Assembly (NCBI GenBank): GCA_050084515.1
Contig: CM114274.1
Location: 4,650,001 to 4,714,000 of the forward strand
From: Blasia pusilla
Taxonomy: Eukaryota > Marchantiophyta > Marchantiopsida > Blasiales
Reading direction: 5' to 3'
DNA: 64,000 nucleotides
This document shows, piece by piece, positions 11,261-21,875 of this stretch. A program made the translations under genes and the position numbers. The notes beneath the pieces were generated by a model. The model did no database searches and was not told the DNA's origin. It was given only the letters and a program-made list of their open reading frames with translations. How positions within the stretch are numbered: the stretch's first letter is position 1; each line of letters opens with the position of its first letter.

Positions 11261-13286
11261 TTCAAAAGCATTCTGTCTCTCTCTGTGAGTCTGCGTTACC
11301 TCTTTGGTGGTTTGCAACTTTGCATCTAGGGTACGCGCTTCCACTTTGCGTGAACATGCCGCGACATTCAATGCCGGGGTCGCAGTGGCATTTATGGCGG
11401 GGCTGTTTGCCTCCATCCTCAGTGAGCCAAAAGTTCAAAAGCCGTCGAATATGGAATGCTCTAGAGTCTAGTGTGGTTTGACATTTTCGGGGCCAAGCAC
11501 ATGAACGGAGCTATGATTTGCTGTGACTTGATGTGCACACGAGGTGCAACACACACACACACGCAGAGTCACAGATACCCCCTGGTTAATCACCACCTCT
11601 TGAGGCACATGCACATCTGGGGAGATTGGTGGGAACTCGGGAAGCTGGAATCAAGAGTACCAGGCGTATTAATGGCAGTCAGAACTATTCTCTCATCAGC
11701 AGGCTGTAGGGAGTGGGCTAACGGGCCGGCTCGCACATTCATGAGCAGTAGCAGCAGTACCGTTGAGATCGACCCACAACGGCGCTGAAACTGTCTCGTC
11801 TGTCCATAAATTATCCACCTCATTAGACTCTTCCGTGATTCCATAAAGTACACACTATGATTGCTAGCTACTACAGTACCGGGAAACCTAGAATCCACCT
11901 TCTCCGTTCCGAAATCCACATTCGCCCCTACAATAAATGCCGAGGCCACATGGATCGACATAACAGGAGGCAGAGAAAAAGCGAGCCTAGCGTAAAATAA
12001 AATTAAGTGGGGAAAGCCATCGAGAGGTGTGATTGCCACCAACCCTTCCAGTCTAAGATTACTTGGTGGGGCACATTCTTGCAGCTTTATGTGATGCAAT
12101 GTCCTTCAAGCCTTCGAATACGACTAAGAGGTCTGAAGTGATGTCACGTTCTTCTTTCTTGAAATCCAAGCATACCACAATGTTAAAAAATCCGGTGCCG
12201 GCAAGCAATCTCATGGAATTGGTCCTACCCAATCACTTTCCTCTCTTTAAGGCAGAACTCAATGCACATGAGGCGCTGAAAACTAGATAGTAGTTTCACA
12301 CACACCAGGCTCGAACTTAAGACAACGCGAATTCCATGGTCCACATATAAAACGAAGTCACACAATTCTCCTTAAACGCAGAAGTGAATGCATATGAGGA
12401 ACTAGACAACGTTCAGTCCGTGGAACAGGAAATCAAAAGCCTATCTTGAAAGGTATATTTAATTGAGCGTCAACCAAGTTGTGAAGAGTTTTAAAGTTTC
12501 ATGGACCAGGTGCACAAAGTCAGAGTCGTCTCTTGGAAGCAAACCTAAATGCCTTGTCAGAATTACTTCAGAATTCACGTGGATGAGGTCAAGAACCGCA
12601 GATTTGAAAGCAAGACACGCCTGGCACCATGGATCAAAAAACAAGTAAAGTAGAAAACAAAAACGGCCTTTACATGCTGAAGACCATACATAGGGCAGAC
12701 ACCCAGATTGTTCACACAGCAAAATCGATGATTGCAACATGAAACAACCTTCCCCATAGGGTTGATTTGAATGAATTCCTTTAGAAGTGTTACAAGAAGC
12801 CTAAGTAAGCTTGGGCTCATGCCCACATTCAAAAAAGTTTCTCCAGATCTATCCATGTCCACACTGTAGGACTCCACTGATGCAAAAAACACAGCTCCTT
12901 GGCTACTGATTGACTGGGCGGCCCACCCCGGTGGGGGAAAAATGGTTCCCAGGATCTGGAGAAAATTGGGTGAATGTAAGAGGCCTAAAGAATGATGGGT
13001 GTCCCTGCCTGTGGCTGCGGAACAAGTAAAAAATTGGTGCACTGCTTGCTACCTACCTAGCTCTACCTAAAATCCCGAGTCCTGATTTCTTATTTTCTCT
13101 ATCTTCCATTGTACATCATGTCTCACTCGGGGCTGCTCACTCATTAGAGACTTATGACTGACCGGACTTTTGATTTTTCTATTCCCCAACAGTGGGTATT
13201 TGAATATGATGATTTCAAGAATGACTGCATGTGTGCGGATCACAAACTGAAAAACTCTTGACTCGAGACCCATTTCCTTCCCTACA
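11261..13286. other. Region downstream of the PP2C gene, including its 3' UTR
   Basis: The PP2C stop codon is at 13289-13287 on the minus strand, so the 3' UTR lies in the sequence just below 13287; I could not place its poly(A) site. Minus-strand open frames at 12575-13042 (155 codons) and 11590-12099 (169 codons) show no domain and are probably non-coding. A short (ca)n tract sits near 11551-11561. Confidence 0.35.
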
Positions 13287-16200
13287 CTAGATGAGGAAAG
13301 AATTTTGTTTGAAGTGTGCCAGATCTATGACCAATATACTAATATCGTCATGGCAGCCCCTTTCAATAGAAATCTCCATGAGTCTCTTGCAAGCAGCGAC
13401 TGGACCTTCAAATGCAGGTGGGCCCTCTGAGGCCACCACAGAATCCAAGACCTCAGCTTCCGTCGATTTCACACAAATATCTACATCATCTTGACCATTA
13501 GAAGATGATTTTTCCTTACTGCTAGCTTCAGCTCCTTTGTCCAGCTCTGTCTTCAAACGTGTCTCAGAGTTTTCTCTCCCAACCGGCCTTACACTTGTTG
13601 CTTTGGGCATGCTCACTGGAATGGACTCGCCCAGCACTTTTGCTGATTTCAATATAGATCTGGCAAAGTCGACAGCTTCTTGATTTGTCACCTGCACACA
13701 TCCACAGAACCAGATCAGAAATCACCTCTGGCAAAATGTCAATCGAAGCCACTTCAGGAGGAAAGTCTCAATTGTTCGTCACTCTAGATAGCACAAGACT
13801 AGAGCAGAAGTCTATCTTACGTAAAATCGACTCGAGCTCAGAGCTGCTACAACTACCACATTTTAAAACTTACTATTAAGCAGATGGATGACAATGGGTT
13901 TGAATGAGACTAGGAAACTAACAAATCCACACCATTTTCCCTGCAAATGATCGGTGGAGTCACCACTGTCCCTGTAGGATTAGCAAAGACGGAACTAGGA
14001 GTCACAGTTGCCACAAGGCTCCCCATCCGGAGTCCAGTTCAGCTCAGAGATGCTAGAGGTTCTGAGCACATATGTGGGATTGGGGGATTACGTCGACTCC
14101 ATCCATCGGTGGAAAGTAGTGAGACTCTCACTCCCTACTCAATTATGCAGACGTTTGCAGAGACTTCCATCCGGGTAACACACTAGGAATTGGAACTTAC
14201 GGAATCCCATAACCCATCCGACGCCAAGATGAGGAACTCGCAATCGGGTGTGATACGCAGCTTCTGCACCTCTGGCTCAGCAGATATCCATTCCTTCAAG
14301 TGCAGGTCACCAATGCCTCTTGAGACTGCCAAGACCCCTTGCACTCTCCATGTACCAGTGAGGTTATCCACATAGCCACCCTGCGGCGCAGTTTCTCAGT
14401 CAGCTACGACTCATCGCATGTGTGAAACGTTTCGAACTGAAAAGGTATTCTCCTCGTGCTATTCTGAGCAAAGAAGATGCAAACATGGCTAACACCCACG
14501 CACTGAACAAGATACTCACCAGTTTCTCAATCCTATGCCGCTCATCTTCCCTCCCAGGTCGATGGTCGCTAGTGAGAGCTTCAGCGTTTCCAGCCCGGCT
14601 CAACACTGCTCGACAATCACCGGCGTTGGCAACAACCATATACCCATCCTTCATCATCGCCGTCACACAGCTGGCTCCACTGCTAATACGCTGAGCATGA
14701 CATACACAAGGTCAGAATCCATCTTAGCTGCTGAATCTTGGGGTGAGTGCTAAGTTAAGGGAATCCAAGATGATACGACAGTTTGCGTGCAGAAGAAACT
14801 GCAGAGTTCATCGACACTTCTGGCGGGTTTGAAGCAAACCCAACAAATGTAGAGGAGTGATCTCTCTCTCGCTCTGGACAACCTTGAGGGGAGAGTATGA
14901 GGTTATTACTTTCTCAAGAAACTCGGCGTCCGTAGTCAGATAGCCCGCTCGAACGGCTGCCTCCATGTACCCTTGTCCGCCACTGGAGCTTGCCATAGCG
15001 TCAATAATGTTCTGTGCCAGCTTCTCTGCAGCGAAGTCTGCAGCCTTGCGACCGCCATGGCCATCGAACACACCGAAAAAGGCCTGCAAAAACTCCTGGT
15101 TTAGAAGAGAGCAGTTGACGAAGTTGGAAAAATTGCAAATCCTCCGCTCTCTGAACCCTACTGCAACCCTTCTCGCTCGGGGTTAACGAAGGCTACGACA
15201 TCGGTTGCCTAGGCTGCAACTCTATCTAAACAAGCACTCCAACGAGCATCAGCCCGATAGATTCGCGCTCCCTAAAATTTCGATAGTAAGATTTCTTAGC
15301 CATCAGCTACTACGGCAGTATCCAGGCAACTCAGCTTCAGCCCACACTCTTCATGAGGGTTTAGATTTCCAGAAACGTAACAAGAGCTCTCCAATCTCTA
15401 GACTGGCAGAGAGAGAGAACTGGGTCTGAGTAACTATCGACGACCTAAGACATTAGGAGACCGACGTAGAGAGTGTCGTCAAATCTCTCAGACTGGGAGG
15501 CAAAAAGCTTCAGCACGAGTAGCTGCATCTTCATCTGTTAAACGACCGCAAATCCTCATAACCCCATCCCATTTCTATAAGTTCAGATTTCTTGAGAAGT
15601 AGCGAACTAGGGCACTCCAATCGATGAGGCAAGAGGATTAAAAAAATTGCCAGCCTCCCGACATCAGCAGCCGCCGCTCCACATGAGCCGAAACTCCAAA
15701 TTCGTGAATTCAGGTTTCTAGACAGATCACGAGTACCCTATCAGACCCGAGACTAGAAAGGAGAAACTCTGGAGACTCAGATGCACACACACACACACAC
15801 ACACACCTGTTTAGGATCACCGTTCAAATCAGGGATGGCACGTTGAGTATCTTCGAGATGCTCTCGCCTGCCCTTCTTACATGAGATACCGTAGTAAGAA
15901 CCCTCGACAGTCATTTCGCTGATAGCCTCTTCGCACAGATCCAGCACATGCGGCATGTTGTTCGGTAGCACCAAGTTTGCACCGGACGGAATTTCCAGCT
16001 TCGGAGGCCGCTTGCGCTTCAGCGGGGGGGTGCTCGGACGCCCACTGTGCCCAGTCCCCTCCCCACCCCCATTGCTCACCACCAGAGGCTCAGAAGGTTC
16101 CTCCTGCTCCTTGGGAATGTCCAGGCGGAACAAATCCCTCGCGCCCGAAATCCAACTCCCCAAATTGCCCACATCCGCATTCTCCTTGTTTCCAGACTCG

Positions 16201-16937
16201 TCGAGCGCTGAAGAGTGAATTTTGGGGTTTCCCGGGAGCGGTCGAGGCAGCCTCGTTGAGCTGAAACTCGGGAGATTGTTCCCACCTCCAAATCTCGGCG
16301 ATGGCGCCTCCACCACAGCGTGCAGCTGCATGCGGGGAGTGGTGGAGCTGGCGTACCTCGGCGAAGGGCAGGGTCTGGCCAAGAAGGAACCGCCGTTGGA
16401 ACTGCCCAAAATGGACCCGCCAGTGGCAATTGTTGCATTGGACCTCGCGGAGGACGGGCCGTCGAGGACAGCGACATTCGCACCGTTGAATTTACTGTTT
16501 TCTGCAAGCCCGTCGCTGCTCGATCGTCTTTCGGAAAAGGAGCGCCATCTGCAGTCGGCGGGGGAGGATGACGCCAGTGTGCACGAGCACGATGAGCAGA
16601 TCGAGAAGCCTCCGCAGAGGCAGGAAGAGGCTCTTGAGGTGGGAGTGCCTATGGGCGAAGTCCAGGATGGTGTTCTAGGAGAGCAAAGAACTCGCGGAGA
16701 AGGAAGAGAAATGGAAGAGGAGGGATGGGGGGGAGGAGGAGGAGGAGGCGGAGTAGAAGATTTACAGAGGGATATCATCGTGCAGAGCTTCGGCGATGGG
16801 GGTAGCATAACGTCTAGCGATTTGGCACACTGCGACGATATTCGCGCATCTCCGAGATGGGTGGAGTGATCGTCTCGGTGCGATCGAATGGACGGGGCTG
16901 TCAAAGCTGGTGAGGTCGCAACAGCCACGCACGACAT
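13287..16937 (-). CDS. Protein phosphatase 2C, AP2C (clade B) type, five exons
   Basis: A Mg/Mn-dependent Ser/Thr phosphatase. Exons (minus strand): 16937-15807, 15083-14910, 14690-14520, 14380-14201 and 13691-13287. All introns are GT-AG and phase 0, and the product is 686 residues. Visible motifs: GRREHLED (356-363), [10 protein letters not shown] (379-388, metal Asp384), [33 protein letters not shown] (509-517), ILASDGLWD (543-551, metal Asp547) and HDDIS (666-670, second Asp668). All core metal ligands appear present. [10 protein letters not shown] at 307-316 matches the basic MAPK-docking motif known in AP2C phosphatases, which inactivate stress MAP kinases. I chose the Met at 16937 because MSCVAV matches the family N-terminus; the frame stays open for another 65 codons upstream. 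Odd features: a long Pro/Ser-rich N-terminus and an insert of about 84 residues (567-650) before the last strand. Orthology to a single named gene is not claimed. Confidence 0.93.
15783..15806 (+). repeat. (CA)n microsatellite forming the intron-1 splice donor
   Basis: On the gene strand exon 1 of the PP2C ends CCTAAACAG and is followed at once by an uninterrupted GT repeat from 15806 to 15783. The donor GT is therefore the first of about twelve GT units. Confidence 0.9.
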
Positions 16938-18810
16938 TCCTTCCCCTTCGCTGACAGTTCTCGTTGGGGTTCGTTCCCTCACTCGCGTCAATGAAAAACC
17001 TGTTACTGCTACAATCCCTACCACAATGTGCACATGCACATTCTTGAGATATTTCTTCGGCAATGAACCTATCCGTCGATCTACGACCCCAATCAGTCCA
17101 ATCCCTTCATCATGTAGGCGCACAACACACACATAGCGCTGCAGTCGATGCCAGTCTCTCTATCTCCCGTTCCGTCTTTCTAAACCCTTCTCCTCTAATC
17201 GATGTTCTCGTTGTTACGTTGGTTAGCTTTGTCGATGTCGTCAAGAATCGAGCGCGCGCAAGCACATCGTCTCGTCAATTGTCCTCATTCATCTACTAAG
17301 AAGTCTCTCGCTCGCTCTCTCGCGCTTTCGATCGTCGCAACCCGATGCTGCGATTCCCAGACGTCCGCGGCAGTTTTGATGATCCGGAATGCGCAAACGA
17401 CAGCCTTCCTCTCCGCGAAGAGACGGGCTGCTTGCAGAAACGCGCTCAGAGTGGAGATCGGACCCTGAAACTCGGTCGCACACTTAATCCTAGACGCGAA
17501 ACGAACCAAGAGAAAGTTCTGGGATCCGGCCCGCCAGCCAGTCCCGGGTCCAGCTCCCAACGGCTCGAATCCGCCCCGCAGGGGCAACTGGAAGTAAACG
17601 ACGACGGGACGGTGGGTATGTAGGATGTACGGCTGAGTGGGCGGGGAAGATCAGGAATGCCTAGAGCGAGAAGTCGTACTAGTTGTAACACTGGCGTTCG
17701 GAGGAGAAGGGGTACGACGCGTTCATATATCGGAAGGAGAGATGGCGGAGGGAGGGGTCAGACCGGAGAGGCGAGGGAGCAAGCGAAACAGGCGGCGCTA
17801 CTAATAGGTGCGACACGCACAGGGAAAAAGAGCGGGACGACGAAAAGGGGAGTAGGTACTGCTGCTTCTGCCACGCTGGATCGTGTCGGGGTGAAAGTGT
17901 TTGGTTTGCCCTCGTTCAGATCGTCCAGATCTCACTCTGTCAGCGAGTCGGAGATGTACCCGCACATGTGGACATCACACTCATTGCCGCTGGCTCGATG
18001 GATGCCTTGCTGGCAGCTGGCCAAGACGCCGTCGCGAACAAGCAAGCGAGTGGCCTCTTCACCGCGTCGACGTGAACCTCATAACCGAGCAAGCGTCTAT
18101 CCGCGGCGTCGCCCTGAATAGATGTGGATGTGGATGTGCCTCGGCTCTCTCTCGGTGCCTTGTTTTGTTCCCGGCCGACCGAACTGATGACGGATCGATC
18201 GACGGATGGATGGATGGATGGAATTGAGATGACGCACCGCAATTCCTTACCCGAGCAGCACCACCGGTGAGCGCTCCCGTGGTGGGCCCCACCATAACGG
18301 TACGTTGCTGCGCTGCCGATCGTGACACTTCTCGCTCTCCCTCGCTCGCACAACGACGACCTTTACTGATTCCTGGTTCGACGCACAGTACGCACCCGTT
18401 CGTTCCCGTCCCTAACCTCCTGGACTAACCTACGGCTCTGCCGAGCCTAGGGAGCCATGGGCGGGAGCGTCAGACCCGCAGCACTGAACCACCCGCCGGG
18501 GCAACCGACCATGTCATCACAGGTGCCGGGTCCAGCTCCGCCGGTGCCGCCTGCGCATTACCGACCGCACGGCCGTCGATTCTTTGTAGTGATAGGAAAA
18601 CGTCGAGCAGAATCTTGCAATCCCACCCGTTAGAATCTCATTATCCATGGCTGAGATCCACAGCCACGGCTCTCGATCACTGCTTACGCGCCACCTACGA
18701 TGCCCTCTTCCCGCGATTTGGAAAGAAACGGATATTTTCGGATTCATTATTACTTCAAACCGTTAGATCATTCCATCCACGATTCAGTTGAAGGACCACG
18801 TGTCCGATAT
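16938..18810 (-). promoter_or_regulatory. GC-rich upstream region of the PP2C gene (5' UTR plus probable promoter)
   Basis: The sequence upstream of the PP2C start is CpG-rich, unlike the surrounding AT-rich DNA, and has no convincing divergent gene. A weak TATA-like word (tatatg on the gene strand, about 17724-17733) would place a start site some 750 bases above the ATG. A perfect CACGTG core within ccacgtgtcc (18795-18804) fits a G-box/ABRE and would suit a stress-regulated phosphatase, but it is 1.86 kb upstream. The plus-strand open frame 17657-18121 is Arg/Ser-rich without a domain and is not called. Confidence 0.3.
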
Positions 18811-21292
18811 ATTTGCTCTTCAAAGAAGGGTAGTCAGAATAATCAGAGTATATCTGACAAAACACGAAAAACAAAACCACTTTTTCTCTCATTTCTATGG
18901 CGGGTCTCGAGTCTCGACGCGAGAACTGGTACTATCGCTAGCAGCCCCTTTTCACATGTCTCTTCCTCTTGCCCGCTGGTATTTGTGCAATATTTCTTCG
19001 TTGAGAATCCTCTACTACATATGTCGGAGAACCACGTCGGCGCTGATGGCGTGGTCGAGTCGTGTGTGGTCCCACCACCCCTACTACCAAACCGTTAGAT
19101 CTTGATCGTCCACTTCATCGGTATTCGGAGCCTTTGACTTTGTCCCCTCCTCGGCTAATTTCGCTGGTCTCTTTGTCGGGTCCGGACTCGGCATACGGCA
19201 GCAGTGACTGTGACGAAACAAAATAGTTTGCTTTCCAAGACGTCTTTCCGAGATTTGCTGAGCTACTGGAGTCAGCCCGGACTAACGACTCTCACTCAAT
19301 CTCGTTACAAGAACAATATGATCTACGCTAGTCACGTTTGTAGCTGTAGCTAATTGTGATCATTGCCGTCGAATGTTTGCTCTCTTCTCTTCTCAGAAGT
19401 GTTCTCGTTCAAAACTGACAGTTTTTCTCCATAAGTCATGGCTACTTCCCCCGGCGACGTACATTTACGTCGGTACTAAATACCTCTCTTAACTTTTTTA
19501 TCGTTATATAGTTAATTGCTATCATTTTTTATATATCTAAATACACGAGTGTGTCAGATATTGAGCAAAATAATTCCGAGCAACAGTATCCAATTCTCGG
19601 AACATTTACTGGCTTCACGACAGATGTTAATATCTTATGTCTGTCATTCCTGGCTGGAAAGATCTTTTGTCCGTTGATGGAGTTGGGGATCTCCGTTAAT
19701 CGCGCCGACGTCGTAGAATCACATCCATGTGCCTACGCCGCTAGATTTCGTCGTCGACGTTTGGACATGTCTCCAAATTAGCGGCAGAGGAGCTTATTAA
19801 AGTGCCCTTTTCCGAGTTTTGTTGATCTCCATCGGAACTCTCTAAATTTCTATGTAGTGAAATTAAATGATTTTAAAGGATTATGAAAATGACACTCCAA
19901 ATTAACCAAAGGTCCACCCATGATAAGTTCAATGGTTTGTTTGTACTGCAGTGTTATGGCATGTTTTATGTTTTACAATATTACTAAATTAGTTGAAATT
20001 CATAAAAATTATCATGCGTGCATTTATTGTTTGTAGGACCGACTTGGACGGATAGCAAGATTCTGAAAAGTAACAAAACATATTGTGTTTGCATATCAAG
20101 AAAGCATTCTCCCGCAACAATATAGATTTTCATAATAAAAGCCTCTGCACAATATCAAGCACCATTGCTAGGCTAGTGGAGTCGGTCATGGGGTGCGGAT
20201 GAACTGGGCTACGTTTGAATCCTCTCGGCCCTGTACTTTAGTTTCTCTGGAAGATTAGGTTGTCTGTGTCCAAGTTGCCCCATTGTGCAATAATTACGTG
20301 CGGGATGACCTTTCTTGCTTTCAGAATCAGATCCTAGATCCATACAAATATGAGTGTGTGTAGAAGAGTATGCAAATCGATGCCAAATGTTGGCAATTCT
20401 AAGGTCTGCAACATTCCTATGGATTTAGGGCAAGCAAGGGATAGATCTGCATGGATAGAGAACAAATGCAAGTATTAGGGACCCCATAAGGGCCATGGCA
20501 CTTTGATTACAAAGCATGTGGCAATTATCTCTAGCACAAGGAAAAAGAGAGACTATATGCTACTAATCCACACTCCAAATCAAGGAGTGCATTTGGTGAT
20601 AATAGATGTTACCCACTCCATATGCATGGTTCCAAAGTTCCTTGGCGGAAAAAGAACATTCACGCATAGAGTTGGGTTTCTCAAGATATAAACATATTGG
20701 CTTCGCTGCCTAGTCTTTGGAGGTTGCTAGTTGCTACTGAATCCATTGATTTTGCAATGCGATTAGGGTGTATGTTCCTTCCTTCCTCCAATAAAAATGA
20801 AAAAAAATTCCCTCTTTCTTATGTCTACATTTTTACTGTCTAGATTTCACACATACACATGAGAACTTCTACATTTCAATTTCCAAATATTTCCACCTCC
20901 AAAATCGGAAGCAAGTCACATTGACACAGAAGTTTGAAAATTTGCTGGTGGCAGAGAATAGTGCATGCAAGGAAAAATTAGCAAATCAAAGGATGTGTAG
21001 GAAGCAACGAAAGACGTCTGAGTTTGATATGGTTAGAGATTGTACGCACATGTAGAAACTTGTGGTGTGTATTATGTCTTAATTTATCTCTCACCAACGA
21101 TCATTTATAGTTGGAAAACAATTTGAGTTTAGAGCAGGTGCAGAGAGAAACCAATTTGAATGAGTGGCAACAAGAATGATTGCAGCACATCTCAATTATC
21201 ATATCATAGAAGCCAAGGGTAAGAGGTAAAAAAATTAGGGAAATTTTTAATTCTTTATAAGAATATTGCTCAATTTCTCTCTTAATGGCCAT

Positions 21293-21295
<3 letters not shown>
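18811..21295. other. Intergenic, no gene recognised
   Basis: GC-rich to about 19.45 kb, then AT-rich. The phrase aaccgttagatc occurs at about 18758 and 19088, the latter followed by gatcgtcca. Apart from a possible tRNA-derived SINE head at 20.17 kb I see no element or gene. Confidence 0.35.
20165..20235 (+). other. Possible tRNA-derived SINE head (A-box/B-box-like)
   Basis: An A-box-like gctaggctagtggagtc (about 20168) is followed some 38 bases later by a B-box-like cgtttgaatcc (about 20210), the spacing of a Pol III internal promoter. It does not fold into a proper tRNA by eye, since no acceptor-stem pairing was found, so a worn SINE is the best reading. Evidence is thin. Confidence 0.2.

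Positions 21296-21367
<72 letters not shown>
21296..21367 (+). repeat. (CT)n microsatellite, about 36 units
   Basis: Uninterrupted CT repeat. The minus-strand open frame across it (21101-21379) encodes only Arg-Glu repeats and is an artefact. Confidence 0.97.
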
Positions 21368-21371
<4 letters not shown>

Positions 21372-21829
21372 AGCAACAAGGATCAACCATCAAATGTCAT
21401 ACTTAAAATAAAATAAAAAATCTCAAATCCTTCCCATTTTTACCACGCTTAATCTTTGCAAATTGTATTCTTAGTAAGTCTCAATCTTCTACGTTATATT
21501 GATTATATTTGATGCAACTACTCACAAATATTTTCTTATGGTGAGACTGAGGTAAGTGAAAAGTAAGAAATTTACAACCATTGCTCATATAAAGACGAAT
21601 GTAAAAGCTAAGTTATGGGATAAGATATTTTCTTTCTAACTAGCACCTATATGGATTTCTCCAAATAAAGAAGGGTAAATTTTCCACCATTATTCTATGA
21701 AATCTCCAATTTGATGTAATAGAATAGTTAAACAAAAATTATAAAAAGTTATAAATTTTTTGACTATTTTGAAAATCAAATTTTTTTATTTACAAATTTA
21801 AAACATTTCATATTGCTAAGTGCTATTAC

Positions 21830-21831
<2 letters not shown>

Positions 21832-21873
<42 letters not shown>
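21832..21873 (+). repeat. (ATA)n microsatellite, about 14 units
   Basis: Perfect trinucleotide repeat followed by imperfect taataactattaatatt extensions to about 21909. Confidence 0.95.

Positions 21874-21875
<2 letters not shown>

Noticed and set aside
12575-13042. Minus-strand 155-codon open frame downstream of the PP2C stop
   Set aside because: Falls in the probable 3' UTR/flank, with no domain and no splice link to the gene.
16222-16869. Plus-strand open frame of 215 codons
   Set aside because: It is the antisense shadow of PP2C exon 1, which has clear family motifs in the minus frame.
17657-18121. Plus-strand 154-codon open frame, candidate divergent gene
   Set aside because: Arg/Ser/Gly-rich, without a domain, inside the GC-rich PP2C upstream region.
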